Shown here one piece after another: positions 8,535 to 16,565 of a DNA stretch of 64,000 bases (within the stretch, counting starts at the first letter, position 1; each line of letters starts with the position of its first letter). The translations under genes were made by a program, and so were the position numbers. The stretch lies in NCBI RefSeq assembly GCF_030362855.1, contig NZ_JAUCBP010000007.1, positions 682,675 through 746,674 of the forward strand, in the 5' to 3' direction. The notes beneath the pieces were generated by a model that did no database searches, was not told where the DNA came from, and was given only the letters and a program-made list of their open reading frames with translations. Source of the stretch: Neoalteromonas arenosi (GTDB taxonomy: Bacteria; Pseudomonadota; Gammaproteobacteria; Enterobacterales; Alteromonadaceae).

Positions 8535-9266
8535 ATGTCTGATAATCCAATTGAAAATTCAGCGGCAGTGCAACGAGCGTTGGCAGGCAAAGCTAACATC
8601 GATGTTTTTGCTGCACTAAAACAAGCAAATGAGTTGACTAAAGGCTCTTTTGCAACGTTTTCATTCGCGGGCGTTGTTGTACTGGCAATATTTATCGCCG
8701 TGTTTGTGCTTGGCACACAATTATTGAATATTGAAATCAACAGCGCTGAAGATATGGCGACGCCAGAGTATTCCCTGCTGAATCTGATCATTATTCTAGT
8801 TATGTCACCATTGCTTGCGGGTTTAACCATGATGGGGGTTAACAGAGCGCGCAGAAAGGAAGTGAAAGTGTTAGATGTTTTTCAGTGGATTTCGATCGCG
8901 GTTGTTATTGCTCTTGGCGCTCTAATTGTGGCCATTATCGTAGAGATTGGATTACAGCTTTTTATTCTACCCGGTTTGTATTTGGGAATTGCTACCACGT
9001 TTACTTCAGCGTTGATCGTCGATAAAAAACTAACAGCTGTCAGTGCTATTGTTCTATCGGTGCGTGTTGTTAATCGATATTTAGGGCAGTTTGTTTTGTT
9101 TTTTGTGGTGTCGCTCGGTTTATTTGCATTCGCTGGATTTACGTTAGGCGTTGGCCTAGTGTGGGTGCTTCCTTTGTACTTCAATACCAAGGGTATTTTG
9201 TATGAAAATTTATTTGGCGACGCAGATTTTAGCGTAGAGCAAACTGGATCAACGTTCAGTGCTTAA
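8535..9266 (+). CDS. multi-pass membrane protein, function unknown
   Basis: Protein of 243 residues with a soluble N-terminal region of about 40 residues and then some five hydrophobic segments (about 42-65, 82-102, 120-155, 175-195 and 200-220). It resembles the loosely defined YciC/BPSS1780-like membrane proteins in organisation, but I find no catalytic motif. It lies 12 bp before the bax-like gene on the same strand and may share its transcript. Confidence 0.7.
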   Translation: MSDNPIENSAAVQRALAGKANIDVFAALKQANELTKGSFATFSFAGVVVLAIFIAVFVLGTQLLNIEINSAEDMATPEYSLLNLIIILVMSPLLAGLTMMGVNRARRKEVKVLDVFQWISIAVVIALGALIVAIIVEIGLQLFILPGLYLGIATTFTSALIVDKKLTAVSAIVLSVRVVNRYLGQFVLFFVVSLGLFAFAGFTLGVGLVWVLPLYFNTKGILYENLFGDADFSVEQTGSTFSA

Positions 9267-9277
9267 TTGAGGTATTT

Positions 9278-10066
9278 ATGACGTTTAAACAGCTAGTTTG
9301 GTGGATTTTAGTAACTTTGTTTGTAGGGTTTTCGTTCTTATACCCGTTCATAAACGAGCCTGAAGCTCTCATGCCTCCGCCGCCGATAAAACCTACGTCA
9401 ACCACTCAAGCGATCCCAGACTTTTCTGCTTACGAGCAAGTGGTTGAAAAGAAACAAGCCTTCTTTGACTATTTAAGACCAGAAGTAGAGCGGCAAAACG
9501 ACTACTTACTCAATTTGCGTTTGCAAATCCAGAATATGCAGCAAGACTACAATGAGAAAGGCGGGCTCTCTAGCCTTGATGGGAAACGACTGAAGTGGTT
9601 GATCGCAGAATATAACATTGAGCCCGACTTATCTATCGATGAGCAATTTGAATTGCTGATGCGTCGCGTTGATATTATTCCTGCTGATTTAGTGCTTGTG
9701 CAGGCGGCAAACGAGAGTGCATGGGGCACGTCACGTTTTGCTCAAGAAGGTTACAATTTATTCGGTCTGTGGTGCTTTCGCAAAGGCTGTGGGTTCGTGC
9801 CCAGACGCCGTAATAGTGGGGCCAATCATGAGGTCGCTAAATTTGATAACCTTTCCCGTGCTACATACACCTATATGCGTAACCTGAATCGTCACAGGGC
9901 GTACACTCAGCTACGCGATATTCGGCGTAAACTGCGCGCCAATCAAAAGCCTATAACGGGGATCGCACTCAGCGAGGGTCTGATGCAATACTCAGAACGA
10001 GGTGAAGACTACATTGAAGAGCTTCAGCACATGATTCGAATAAACCGAGAGTATATTACGCTATGA
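9278..10066 (+). CDS. bax: Bax-like glucosaminidase domain protein
   Basis: Envelope protein of 262 residues with one N-terminal membrane anchor (about residues 6-24) and a Pro-rich linker, then a coiled region and a C-terminal mannosyl-glycoprotein endo-beta-N-acetylglucosaminidase (FlgJ/Bax) domain. The likely catalytic Glu is in VQAANESAWGTSRFA; YNLFGLWCF and YMRNLNRHRAY are family motifs. Predicted to act on peptidoglycan in the periplasm. The next gene starts inside its last codons, suggesting coupling to the DUF2987 protein. Confidence 0.87.
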   Translation: MTFKQLVWWILVTLFVGFSFLYPFINEPEALMPPPPIKPTSTTQAIPDFSAYEQVVEKKQAFFDYLRPEVERQNDYLLNLRLQIQNMQQDYNEKGGLSSLDGKRLKWLIAEYNIEPDLSIDEQFELLMRRVDIIPADLVLVQAANESAWGTSRFAQEGYNLFGLWCFRKGCGFVPRRRNSGANHEVAKFDNLSRATYTYMRNLNRHRAYTQLRDIRRKLRANQKPITGIALSEGLMQYSERGEDYIEELQHMIRINREYITL

Positions 10067-10710
10067 AAATCCAAATTAAATGCGTAATGGCGTTAACAAT
10101 TGCGCTGATAAGTATACCTGTATTCGCCGAGACTATTGAGTTGCGGTATAAAGACTTCTACAGCCACGTGCGCAAGCTATCCGGTGAGGATACACAAGCG
10201 TTGCAATTTGCGTTTGGTTTTCAGCATGTAAGTGAAGCTCGACTCTGTGAATTAACTAGCGCTGAAATTGTGACTCAAAAACAACGGTTACCACTGGCTA
10301 TTAGCGCGGAAAATCGTTTTACCATCCAATCAGAGAGAGCCCTTAACCTAGCAGATGCAACGGTTGTTTTAGAGACAAGCGATTCGGTTGAACAGTGTGA
10401 TATGTCAGTGCAATTGGAAACTAAACCTGAATACTTAAAACAATACTATACCAGCGAGGAACTGAGGTTTATCTTTGAGCAATACGCCGCTTTTTTCAAT
10501 GAGATGGGGAGTTTTCTATCGTTCATGATGCCCCAAGTGGATGGCTTGATGTTACACTTTGACGACCCAGAGTTAGATCACGATATTCGGGACGCACCGT
10601 CAATTGTCAACGGAATGTTGCAACTGCGAAGTGACTATTGGCAGGGGAATAAAACCTTAGTTTTGCCAGAGGTACCACTGCGAATAACCGCTAGAACTGA
10701 CGAGTCGTAA
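10063..10710 (+). CDS. DUF2987 family periplasmic protein
   Basis: Protein of 215 residues with a clear Sec signal peptide (MKIQIKCVMALTIALISIPVFA, cut before ETIEL). The YKDFYSHVRKLSGED start of the mature part and the two conserved Cys (CELTS and EQCDMS) match DUF2987 proteins, which are common in Alteromonadales and Vibrionales and have no known function. The start overlaps the stop of the bax-like gene, so it may assist or regulate that peptidoglycan enzyme; that is inference from position only. Confidence 0.82.
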   Translation: MKIQIKCVMALTIALISIPVFAETIELRYKDFYSHVRKLSGEDTQALQFAFGFQHVSEARLCELTSAEIVTQKQRLPLAISAENRFTIQSERALNLADATVVLETSDSVEQCDMSVQLETKPEYLKQYYTSEELRFIFEQYAAFFNEMGSFLSFMMPQVDGLMLHFDDPELDHDIRDAPSIVNGMLQLRSDYWQGNKTLVLPEVPLRITARTDES

Positions 10711-10727
10711 AATTAAAAGAAACAATC

Positions 10728-11852
10728 TTATTCTTCTGGGTTAACAGCAACATATCGGTTTCGTCCACTGCGTTTAGCTTCGTATAGTGCGCTGTCTGCT
10801 CGTTTGATGATGTCCGTGTGATTTAGCGTCGACACAGGAACAGTGCTTGAAGCGCCAACACAGCACGTAATCCTAACCACTTTATCATCGTGCTCAATTT
10901 GCATCGACTCCACAGCGTGTCTGATCCGTTCTCCAGTGACTTTTGCACCTTCGGCATCAGTATTAGGTAAAAGCGCTATGAATTCCTCGCCGCCGTAGCG
11001 TGCGATGCAATCAGTAGGGCGCTTTAACTCATTAGAAATAACCGCCGCGGTGCGCCTAAGTACCTCATCACCAAACAAATGACCATATGTATCATTGAGC
11101 TTTTTAAAGTGGTCTAGGTCAATCATGATGACTGAGATTGGCGCATTCAATCGATAGCTACGCCGCCATTCGTTGTCAAACTCTTCATCAAAATACATCC
11201 GATTTTTCAACTGGGTTAATTTATCGGTGGTACTGAGTTGCTCCAGCTCGGTCGCTCGTTCTTCAGCGATCAGATGATTTTTGATCGCCGACCAATAATT
11301 TTCGCGCGGATACTTCGACGCTGAAATGATATAGATGTATGAAATTAGGATGGATACTGCGTAAACAGTGTTCAGCGGATCTTGCGAATAATAAAACATA
11401 AATAGCGGTGGCACATACAACGCTAGTGGATAGAAAATTCTTAATACATTGGAAATGGCCAGAGCGCTTGCACCACCCATCGCGAATGCTGGCAAGACGA
11501 TTAACATTAAATGCGATGCATTGTTAGCGGATTCAAAGGTTAACACCCATGCGGTTAAAACTCCCCAATGCAATGCCGACAAGAGTACGCTGAAAATGAG
11601 TAAGTGGTAAAGGAGTTGAACATTATCTTCATTAGCATTTTTGATGTAACTCATGTGCGCAATGCGAATCGCCATCATCACGAGCAAGATAATAGAGTTA
11701 ATCACAACCAACGGGATGCTCATCGCGACAAAATCAAACGCAATAACGAACACAAGCCAAATCGCGCAGTATATATAGATACCCGCTCTGGCTCGCATAG
11801 ACAGATCAAATAACGCCTGCATCTTCAGTTGTGAGTCTTGGGATAATTTCAT
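10728..11852 (-). CDS. membrane-bound diguanylate cyclase
   Basis: Protein of 374 residues. The N-terminal half has about six hydrophobic segments (residues 20-185), a MASE-like sensory membrane module, followed by a GGDEF domain (about 205-370) with an intact GGEEF active site. The inhibitory RxxD site (RPTD) stands five residues before GGEEF, so product inhibition by c-di-GMP is expected. Makes c-di-GMP from two GTP. Convergent with the DUF2987 gene, with no terminator visible in the 17-bp gap. Confidence 0.9.
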   Translation of the reverse strand: MKLSQDSQLKMQALFDLSMRARAGIYIYCAIWLVFVIAFDFVAMSIPLVVINSIILLVMMAIRIAHMSYIKNANEDNVQLLYHLLIFSVLLSALHWGVLTAWVLTFESANNASHLMLIVLPAFAMGGASALAISNVLRIFYPLALYVPPLFMFYYSQDPLNTVYAVSILISYIYIISASKYPRENYWSAIKNHLIAEERATELEQLSTTDKLTQLKNRMYFDEEFDNEWRRSYRLNAPISVIMIDLDHFKKLNDTYGHLFGDEVLRRTAAVISNELKRPTDCIARYGGEEFIALLPNTDAEGAKVTGERIRHAVESMQIEHDDKVVRITCCVGASSTVPVSTLNHTDIIKRADSALYEAKRSGRNRYVAVNPEE

Positions 11853-11978
11853 ATGTCAACAGCATACGTATTAATACCACAAGAATAGGTTGTGGTTATA
11901 AAGACTGCAACTTTAAGCATCAAAATCAATAAGTTGATATGCGTTTGAAAGACCTGTCACGGCTAGCCAGGTTGGTCG

Positions 11979-12881
11979 TTATGACATATTGAGCTGATAG
12001 CGAATTTGCTGAGCTAATCGTTCAACGCTCTCTTCGCCACGCTTGGCTAACTGCTCTGCGCGATGAAACTCAAGTAAACCCACGTCTCGTAGTTGTGGCT
12101 CAATTAATATATCTGGCGGATCACCAGCGAGGCGCGAACGAGTTACCCTCGCTTGAAGAATCTCTAGCGAGCTACTCATGACACTCATTATACCGGGTAC
12201 CGATTTTTTTTCTGGTTTAGGGTCTGGTGAAAACCACTGGCGCAACATAGATGTTTGCTGATTCGAGTCTAGAAACTCGTCAGTTTTTTTCTGCATTTTT
12301 TGGTGCTCAATACTATTTTGCTCCAACACCTGCGGTCGAAAATCGGCACTAAGGTTAACGGCGATAACAAAGTCAGCCCCAAGCTGTCGGCACAAATTCA
12401 CTGGAACAGGGTTGACAACAGCACCATCAACAAGGAATCGTTCACCGTGTTCTACTGGAGAAAAAAGCCCAGGAATGGCACAAGAAGCGCGAATCGAATC
12501 ACCAATTTCACCCGAATTAAATGTAACTTCTCGCCCGCTGTACAGGTCAGTCGCAACCGCAGCAAAGGGTTTTTTCATTTGTTCATAGCTGGGTTTGCAG
12601 AAATCTTCAGCAAGCTTATCAAATACCTTTTGACCGTTTGCCAATCCGCCACGGCGAATACCGATCCCTAACAAGCCAAAAACTTGCCACTCGGTGAGGC
12701 TGCTTGCCCAAGCTTCGAGTTCCAACAACTTACCACTCGCATAGGCAGCACCTACATATGCACCGATAGAACAACCAGCAACAATGTCGATATTGATACC
12801 CATACGCTCAAGCGCTTTAATGATACCAATGTGCGTCCATCCTCTAGCGGCACCAGCGCCCAGTGCAATTCCAATCTTCAT
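11979..12881 (-). CDS. rssA: patatin-like phospholipase RssA
   Basis: Protein of 300 residues with the patatin-type Ser-Asp dyad: oxyanion motif GAGAARG (residues 8-14), nucleophile elbow GCSIG (about 37-41) and DGAVVNPVP with the catalytic Asp. Length and motifs match enterobacterial RssA, a cytosolic patatin-family protein of uncertain substrate. The gene lies just downstream of ttcA in the same orientation (17 bp apart), so it is probably at the tail of the fnr-uspE-ttcA neighbourhood. Confidence 0.88.
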   Translation of the reverse strand: MKIGIALGAGAARGWTHIGIIKALERMGINIDIVAGCSIGAYVGAAYASGKLLELEAWASSLTEWQVFGLLGIGIRRGGLANGQKVFDKLAEDFCKPSYEQMKKPFAAVATDLYSGREVTFNSGEIGDSIRASCAIPGLFSPVEHGERFLVDGAVVNPVPVNLCRQLGADFVIAVNLSADFRPQVLEQNSIEHQKMQKKTDEFLDSNQQTSMLRQWFSPDPKPEKKSVPGIMSVMSSSLEILQARVTRSRLAGDPPDILIEPQLRDVGLLEFHRAEQLAKRGEESVERLAQQIRYQLNMS

Positions 12882-12898
12882 TCTTGTTTCACAATCCT

Positions 12899-13810
12899 TT
12901 AATTTAATGAAATGATTTGTGGCTCATCATCGGCACTTATTGACTGCGGCTTTAGCTCAGGCGGATCAAATGCGCGATCACCTTCTCCTGCAAAAGAGGT
13001 GTCGGTGGTGATAGTTTTAAAATCAAATAAATCATTATCTGCCAAATGCGAGGGGACAACATTTTGCATGCCCTTAAACATTGACTCAATGCGTCCGGGG
13101 AAACGCTTATTCCAATCTTGCAGCATTAGCTTGATGTTTTTACGCTGCAAATTCTCTTGTGAACCGCAAAGGTTACACGGGATAATTGGGAATTCAACAG
13201 CATCACTATAGCGCTGAATATCATGTTCGGTGCAATAGGCTAGGGGGCGAATCACCATATGTTCGCCATTATCACTGACTAACTTTGGTGGCATAGACTT
13301 TAATTTACCACCGTGGAACATGTTCAAAAATAGAGTTTCTAACATGTCATCTCGATGGTGCCCCAAGGCTATCTTTGTCGCACCTATTTCTTTAGCTGTC
13401 CGGTACAAAATACCGCGTCTTAACCGAGAGCAGAGCGAGCACGTGGTTTTCCCCTCGGGTATTTTGTCAGTGACTATGCTGTAGGTGTCTTCTTCAACTA
13501 TCAGATAGTCGACTCCGACAGAATCCAAATAGCGAGGTAAAACATGTTCTGGGAAGCCAGGTTGCTTTTGGTCTAGGTTGACCGCAGTGATCTTGAAGTC
13601 AATGGGGGCAATATTGCGCAAAAACATCAATATATCGAGCATTGTGTAACTATCTTTGCCACCCGAAAGACAAACCATTACATGGTCATCGGCTTCGATC
13701 ATATTAAAATCTGCGATCGCTTTACCCACGTTTCTCCGCAAGCGCTTTTGTAATTTGTTAAAACTGTAGCGCTTTTTACTGTCGCTAGGCTGTGCGTTTG
13801 TGTTACTCAT
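12899..13810 (-). CDS. ttcA: tRNA 2-thiocytidine(32) synthetase
   Basis: Protein of 303 residues that thiolates cytidine 32 of certain tRNAs, using ATP and an iron-sulfur cluster. The PP-loop [10 protein letters not shown] is intact near residue 50, and the cluster-binding CxxC pairs CSLC and CNLC are present, as in the TtcA family. The tail after about residue 265 is acidic and less conserved. It follows uspE and fnr as in many gammaproteobacteria. Confidence 0.95.
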   Translation of the reverse strand: MSNTNAQPSDSKKRYSFNKLQKRLRRNVGKAIADFNMIEADDHVMVCLSGGKDSYTMLDILMFLRNIAPIDFKITAVNLDQKQPGFPEHVLPRYLDSVGVDYLIVEEDTYSIVTDKIPEGKTTCSLCSRLRRGILYRTAKEIGATKIALGHHRDDMLETLFLNMFHGGKLKSMPPKLVSDNGEHMVIRPLAYCTEHDIQRYSDAVEFPIIPCNLCGSQENLQRKNIKLMLQDWNKRFPGRIESMFKGMQNVVPSHLADNDLFDFKTITTDTSFAGEGDRAFDPPELKPQSISADDEPQIISLN

Positions 13811-13881
13811 CTAATGCAATTTACAATGACTAAAAACCGCTATTGTAAAGCTTTACGGCAAGGTCGCAAACACTCATATGA

Positions 13882-14808
13882 CTAACTTTTTATCGGCGAC
13901 TGAAATCCATCCGGTTTGATTGCTAGGACATCACAGTTCAACGCATCAATTACATGTTCAGCCGTATTACCTATTAGTGCCGCTGAAAGTCCGACTCTGC
14001 CGATAGTACCAATTACCACCAGTTCGGCATCAATATCAGCCGCGACTGTTGGAATTGCGACTTCAGGTAATCCTTGTTTTACATGCGTAACCTCGGCGTG
14101 CACGCCGTGCCGCCCTGCAAAGGCCTGCATTTCCTTTTCATGATGATGCTTAACATTGCTGGTGTAACCTTGAGGGTCAAATTCAGGAATTTCAATCGCT
14201 AGGTTGAGCGGGGTTCCAGGATACGCGTTTACGAGGTGTAACCGTGCCCCTAACAACTCGGTTATGAGTTTAGCTGTATTGGTGACCTTGTCATTAAGTG
14301 CTTGATGTTGGTTGTCTTCAGTACCGACATTGACTGCAGCGATCACATTGCCATTTTCGGGCCAATCATGCTGCTTGACCATCAATACCGATGTGGGGGA
14401 TTTGCGCAGTAAATGCCAGTCTGTCGGCGTAAAGATCAGTGAAGCTAAATCATCATGTGAATTTGCTGCCTTAATTATGAGATCGGCCTTTATCTGTATC
14501 GCGTGTTTTATTGCGGCAGAATAAACAGAGTTATCCCATACGACACAAGTTTCGACTTCCTCAGGGCTATCATACGTTTTACAGATGTTTTGTAACCACT
14601 CGGCTCTATCAGTTAACACGGCCTGACGCATGGCATCGCGCTCTTCATGCGACAGCATTGTGGTCATTTCATAAGAAAAGTCATATATGCACATAAACGC
14701 CGTTACCTTAGCTCGTGTTTTGCGAGCTAATAAACAGGCACGTGCTAAGGCAGGTTGTGATTCACTTTCCGGATCAATAACAACGAGTAAGTTTTGATAG
14801 GTTGCCAT
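13882..14808 (-). CDS. uspE: universal stress protein UspE
   Basis: Protein of 308 residues made of two tandem Usp domains (about 1-150 and 155-300). The second ends with the ATP-binding type pattern VVIGTIGRVGLSAALIGNTAEHVI. The ATG at 14808 has AGAGGTG five bases upstream and gives the canonical start MATYQNLLVVIDPE, so I prefer it to an in-frame start 15 bases earlier. Position between ttcA and fnr is conserved in gammaproteobacteria. Confidence 0.93.
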   Translation of the reverse strand: MATYQNLLVVIDPESESQPALARACLLARKTRAKVTAFMCIYDFSYEMTTMLSHEERDAMRQAVLTDRAEWLQNICKTYDSPEEVETCVVWDNSVYSAAIKHAIQIKADLIIKAANSHDDLASLIFTPTDWHLLRKSPTSVLMVKQHDWPENGNVIAAVNVGTEDNQHQALNDKVTNTAKLITELLGARLHLVNAYPGTPLNLAIEIPEFDPQGYTSNVKHHHEKEMQAFAGRHGVHAEVTHVKQGLPEVAIPTVAADIDAELVVIGTIGRVGLSAALIGNTAEHVIDALNCDVLAIKPDGFQSPIKS

Positions 14809-14907
14809 ATAACACCTCTGCAAGTAGAGAACACTTTTCAGTGTAATCAGAGTTACAAAGATTGCCAGACAGGAGGTTGCGCCAGATCAACGCAACCGCC
14901 AAAAGGA

Positions 14908-15654
14908 TTAATCAATTGAACAAGTGGGGATTTCTGCAGCGTGCAGTTTTTCTTCCATTAAATCGAAGTCGAGAATTGTGATAAGTTTACCGTCGACAGC
15001 GATGATGCCGTTATTTTGAAAACGCGTTAACAAGCGACTGATGGTTTCAACCGTCAACCCTAAGTAGTTGCCGATCTCATTGCGTGTCATAGTGAGATTG
15101 AATTGTTTCGGTGAAAAACCACGCTCTTCAAAACGCTTGGATAAATGCGCAATAAAGTACATCAAACGCTCCTCAGCCGTGCGTTTGTTGAGCAACATCA
15201 TCAAGTCGTGGTCTTGCTTTATTTCAGCACTCATAAAACTCATGATTTGCTTACGCAACTTGGGGAATCTGGCTGACATTTCATCAAGGGTATCGTAGGG
15301 GAGCTCACATACCATGGCTGTTTCCAGCGCTTGGCAATAACTCTGGTGTTGCTGCTCGCGCAGGGCGTCAAAACCAATAATATCGCCAGGGAAGTGGAAT
15401 CCAATCACTTGCTCTTCGCCATCTTCATCGCTGATAAAAGACTTAAATGACCCCGAGCGCACAGCAAATAACGAGTGAAACTTATCGCCTGCTTTGATCA
15501 GCTTGTCGTGTTTGTGTAATGGTTTTTTACGCTCAATGATGTCATCAAGAGAAACCATCTCCTCTTCGTTAAGGGCGAGAGGCAAACACAAGTGACTAAA
15601 ACTACAGGTTTGGCAATGAATCGACAGGTCGTTACGACCTAGCTTATTCGGCAT
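14908..15654 (-). CDS. fnr: oxygen-responsive regulator FNR (EtrA/Anr)
   Basis: CRP/FNR-family regulator of 248 residues. The [4Fe-4S] ligands are present: C14, C17 and C23 near the N-terminus and C116 in [11 protein letters not shown]. The recognition helix TVETISRLL carries the E-SR residues that read TTGAT half sites. It should dimerise and activate anaerobic or micro-aerobic genes when oxygen is low. It lies downstream of the cbb3 maturation genes on the same strand, and a near-consensus FNR box precedes ccoN, so the regulator and a probable target are neighbours. Confidence 0.96.
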   Translation of the reverse strand: MPNKLGRNDLSIHCQTCSFSHLCLPLALNEEEMVSLDDIIERKKPLHKHDKLIKAGDKFHSLFAVRSGSFKSFISDEDGEEQVIGFHFPGDIIGFDALREQQHQSYCQALETAMVCELPYDTLDEMSARFPKLRKQIMSFMSAEIKQDHDLMMLLNKRTAEERLMYFIAHLSKRFEERGFSPKQFNLTMTRNEIGNYLGLTVETISRLLTRFQNNGIIAVDGKLITILDFDLMEEKLHAAEIPTCSID

Positions 15655-15685
15655 AACACGCCTACAAAAAAAGTATTAAAACAGA

Positions 15686-16354
15686 TCAATTTATATTCTT
15701 AAATAGCGTAAAAATCAAGTAGAGCCCAAAACTTACAAGCAACACAGCAATCAGTTGGCGGGTTATATGATGACGAAAAACAACGCTAGCTGACTTTGCA
15801 CCGAAACTCACCGCTAACATAGCGGGCAGGGTGCCTGCACCAAAGGCTAACATAACCAGTGCTCCTCTAGACCAGCTTCCCGTGGTAAGTGCCCAACTCA
15901 GTGTTGAATAGACTAAACCGCAGGGTAAAAAACCCCACACGGCGCCGTATGCAATTGAATGTAATGGCGTTTTGAACGGGACAAAACGCTTGGCCAGCGG
16001 TTGAAACTGCCGCCAAACGACACCTCCTAGCTGCTCAAGGCGACTCAATCCCATGTACCATTGGCCGATATAGCACCCAAGCAATATGAGTAACACTGCA
16101 CTCAACGCACTTAACACAGAAAAACCGAATGGACTCGCATGGGTTGCAATACTGCCAATCGCGCCAGCTAGCGCACCTGCTGCTGCATAACTAAATATAC
16201 GACCAAAGTGGTAGGCTAAGGTATACGCATAAGAGTGCTTTCCCGCTGGTACTGCTGACTGCAAGGCTAACGTAATTCCACCACACATGCCAAAGCAATG
16301 CACGCCGCCCGCGAGTCCTATAACAAACGCTGCGAATAAGCCTATGTCACTCAC
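15686..16354 (-). CDS. TauE/SafE-like membrane protein of the cbb3 assembly locus
   Basis: Integral membrane protein of about 222 residues with six or so hydrophobic segments and the motif GGVHCFGMCGGITLAL near the N-terminus, characteristic of the small proteins that sit beside ccoS in many proteobacteria and are labelled sulfite exporter TauE/SafE-like. The Cys/His motif hints at metal handling, perhaps copper, which would suit oxidase assembly; that is inference. The GTG at 16354 overlaps the ccoS stop (GTGAGTGA); an upstream in-frame ATG at 16423 would add 23 residues that read as out-of-frame ccoS. Confidence 0.78.
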   Translation of the reverse strand: MSDIGLFAAFVIGLAGGVHCFGMCGGITLALQSAVPAGKHSYAYTLAYHFGRIFSYAAAGALAGAIGSIATHASPFGFSVLSALSAVLLILLGCYIGQWYMGLSRLEQLGGVVWRQFQPLAKRFVPFKTPLHSIAYGAVWGFLPCGLVYSTLSWALTTGSWSRGALVMLAFGAGTLPAMLAVSFGAKSASVVFRHHITRQLIAVLLVSFGLYLIFTLFKNIN

Positions 16355-16550
16355 TGCGTGACTCGAGGTCTTTCTTGCGTTGCTCAGCCAAGGCTTTTTC
16401 CTCTGGCGGTAAATCGTCGTCAAACAGAATGTTATATCCTTGACGCTCTAAATCTTCAAACTGATTTGACTTCACAGCCCAAAAAAACACTGCGACTGCT
16501 ATGGCGACAATAATTACAGCGATAGGGATAAGGACATAAATAATAGTCAT
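16347..16550 (-). CDS. ccoS: cbb3-type cytochrome oxidase assembly protein CcoS
   Basis: Small protein of 67 residues: one N-terminal membrane helix (MTIIYVLIPIAVIIVAIAVAVFFWAV) followed by the family motif SNQFEDLERQGYNILFDDD. CcoS is needed for cofactor insertion into cbb3 oxidases. The ATG at 16550 gives the canonical start; two upstream TTG codons are in frame but unlikely. It lies between ccoI and the TauE-like gene, with stop-start overlap downstream. Confidence 0.93.
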   Translation of the reverse strand: MTIIYVLIPIAVIIVAIAVAVFFWAVKSNQFEDLERQGYNILFDDDLPPEEKALAEQRKKDLESRSE

Positions 16551-16565
16551 CAACAAATACTCACA

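Noticed and set aside
11925-11938. Palindrome ATCAA-TAAG-TTGAT upstream of the diguanylate cyclase as an FNR box
   Set aside because: The half sites are in the reverse order (ATCAA...TTGAT), so it is not an FNR/CRP-type site; no other meaning found.
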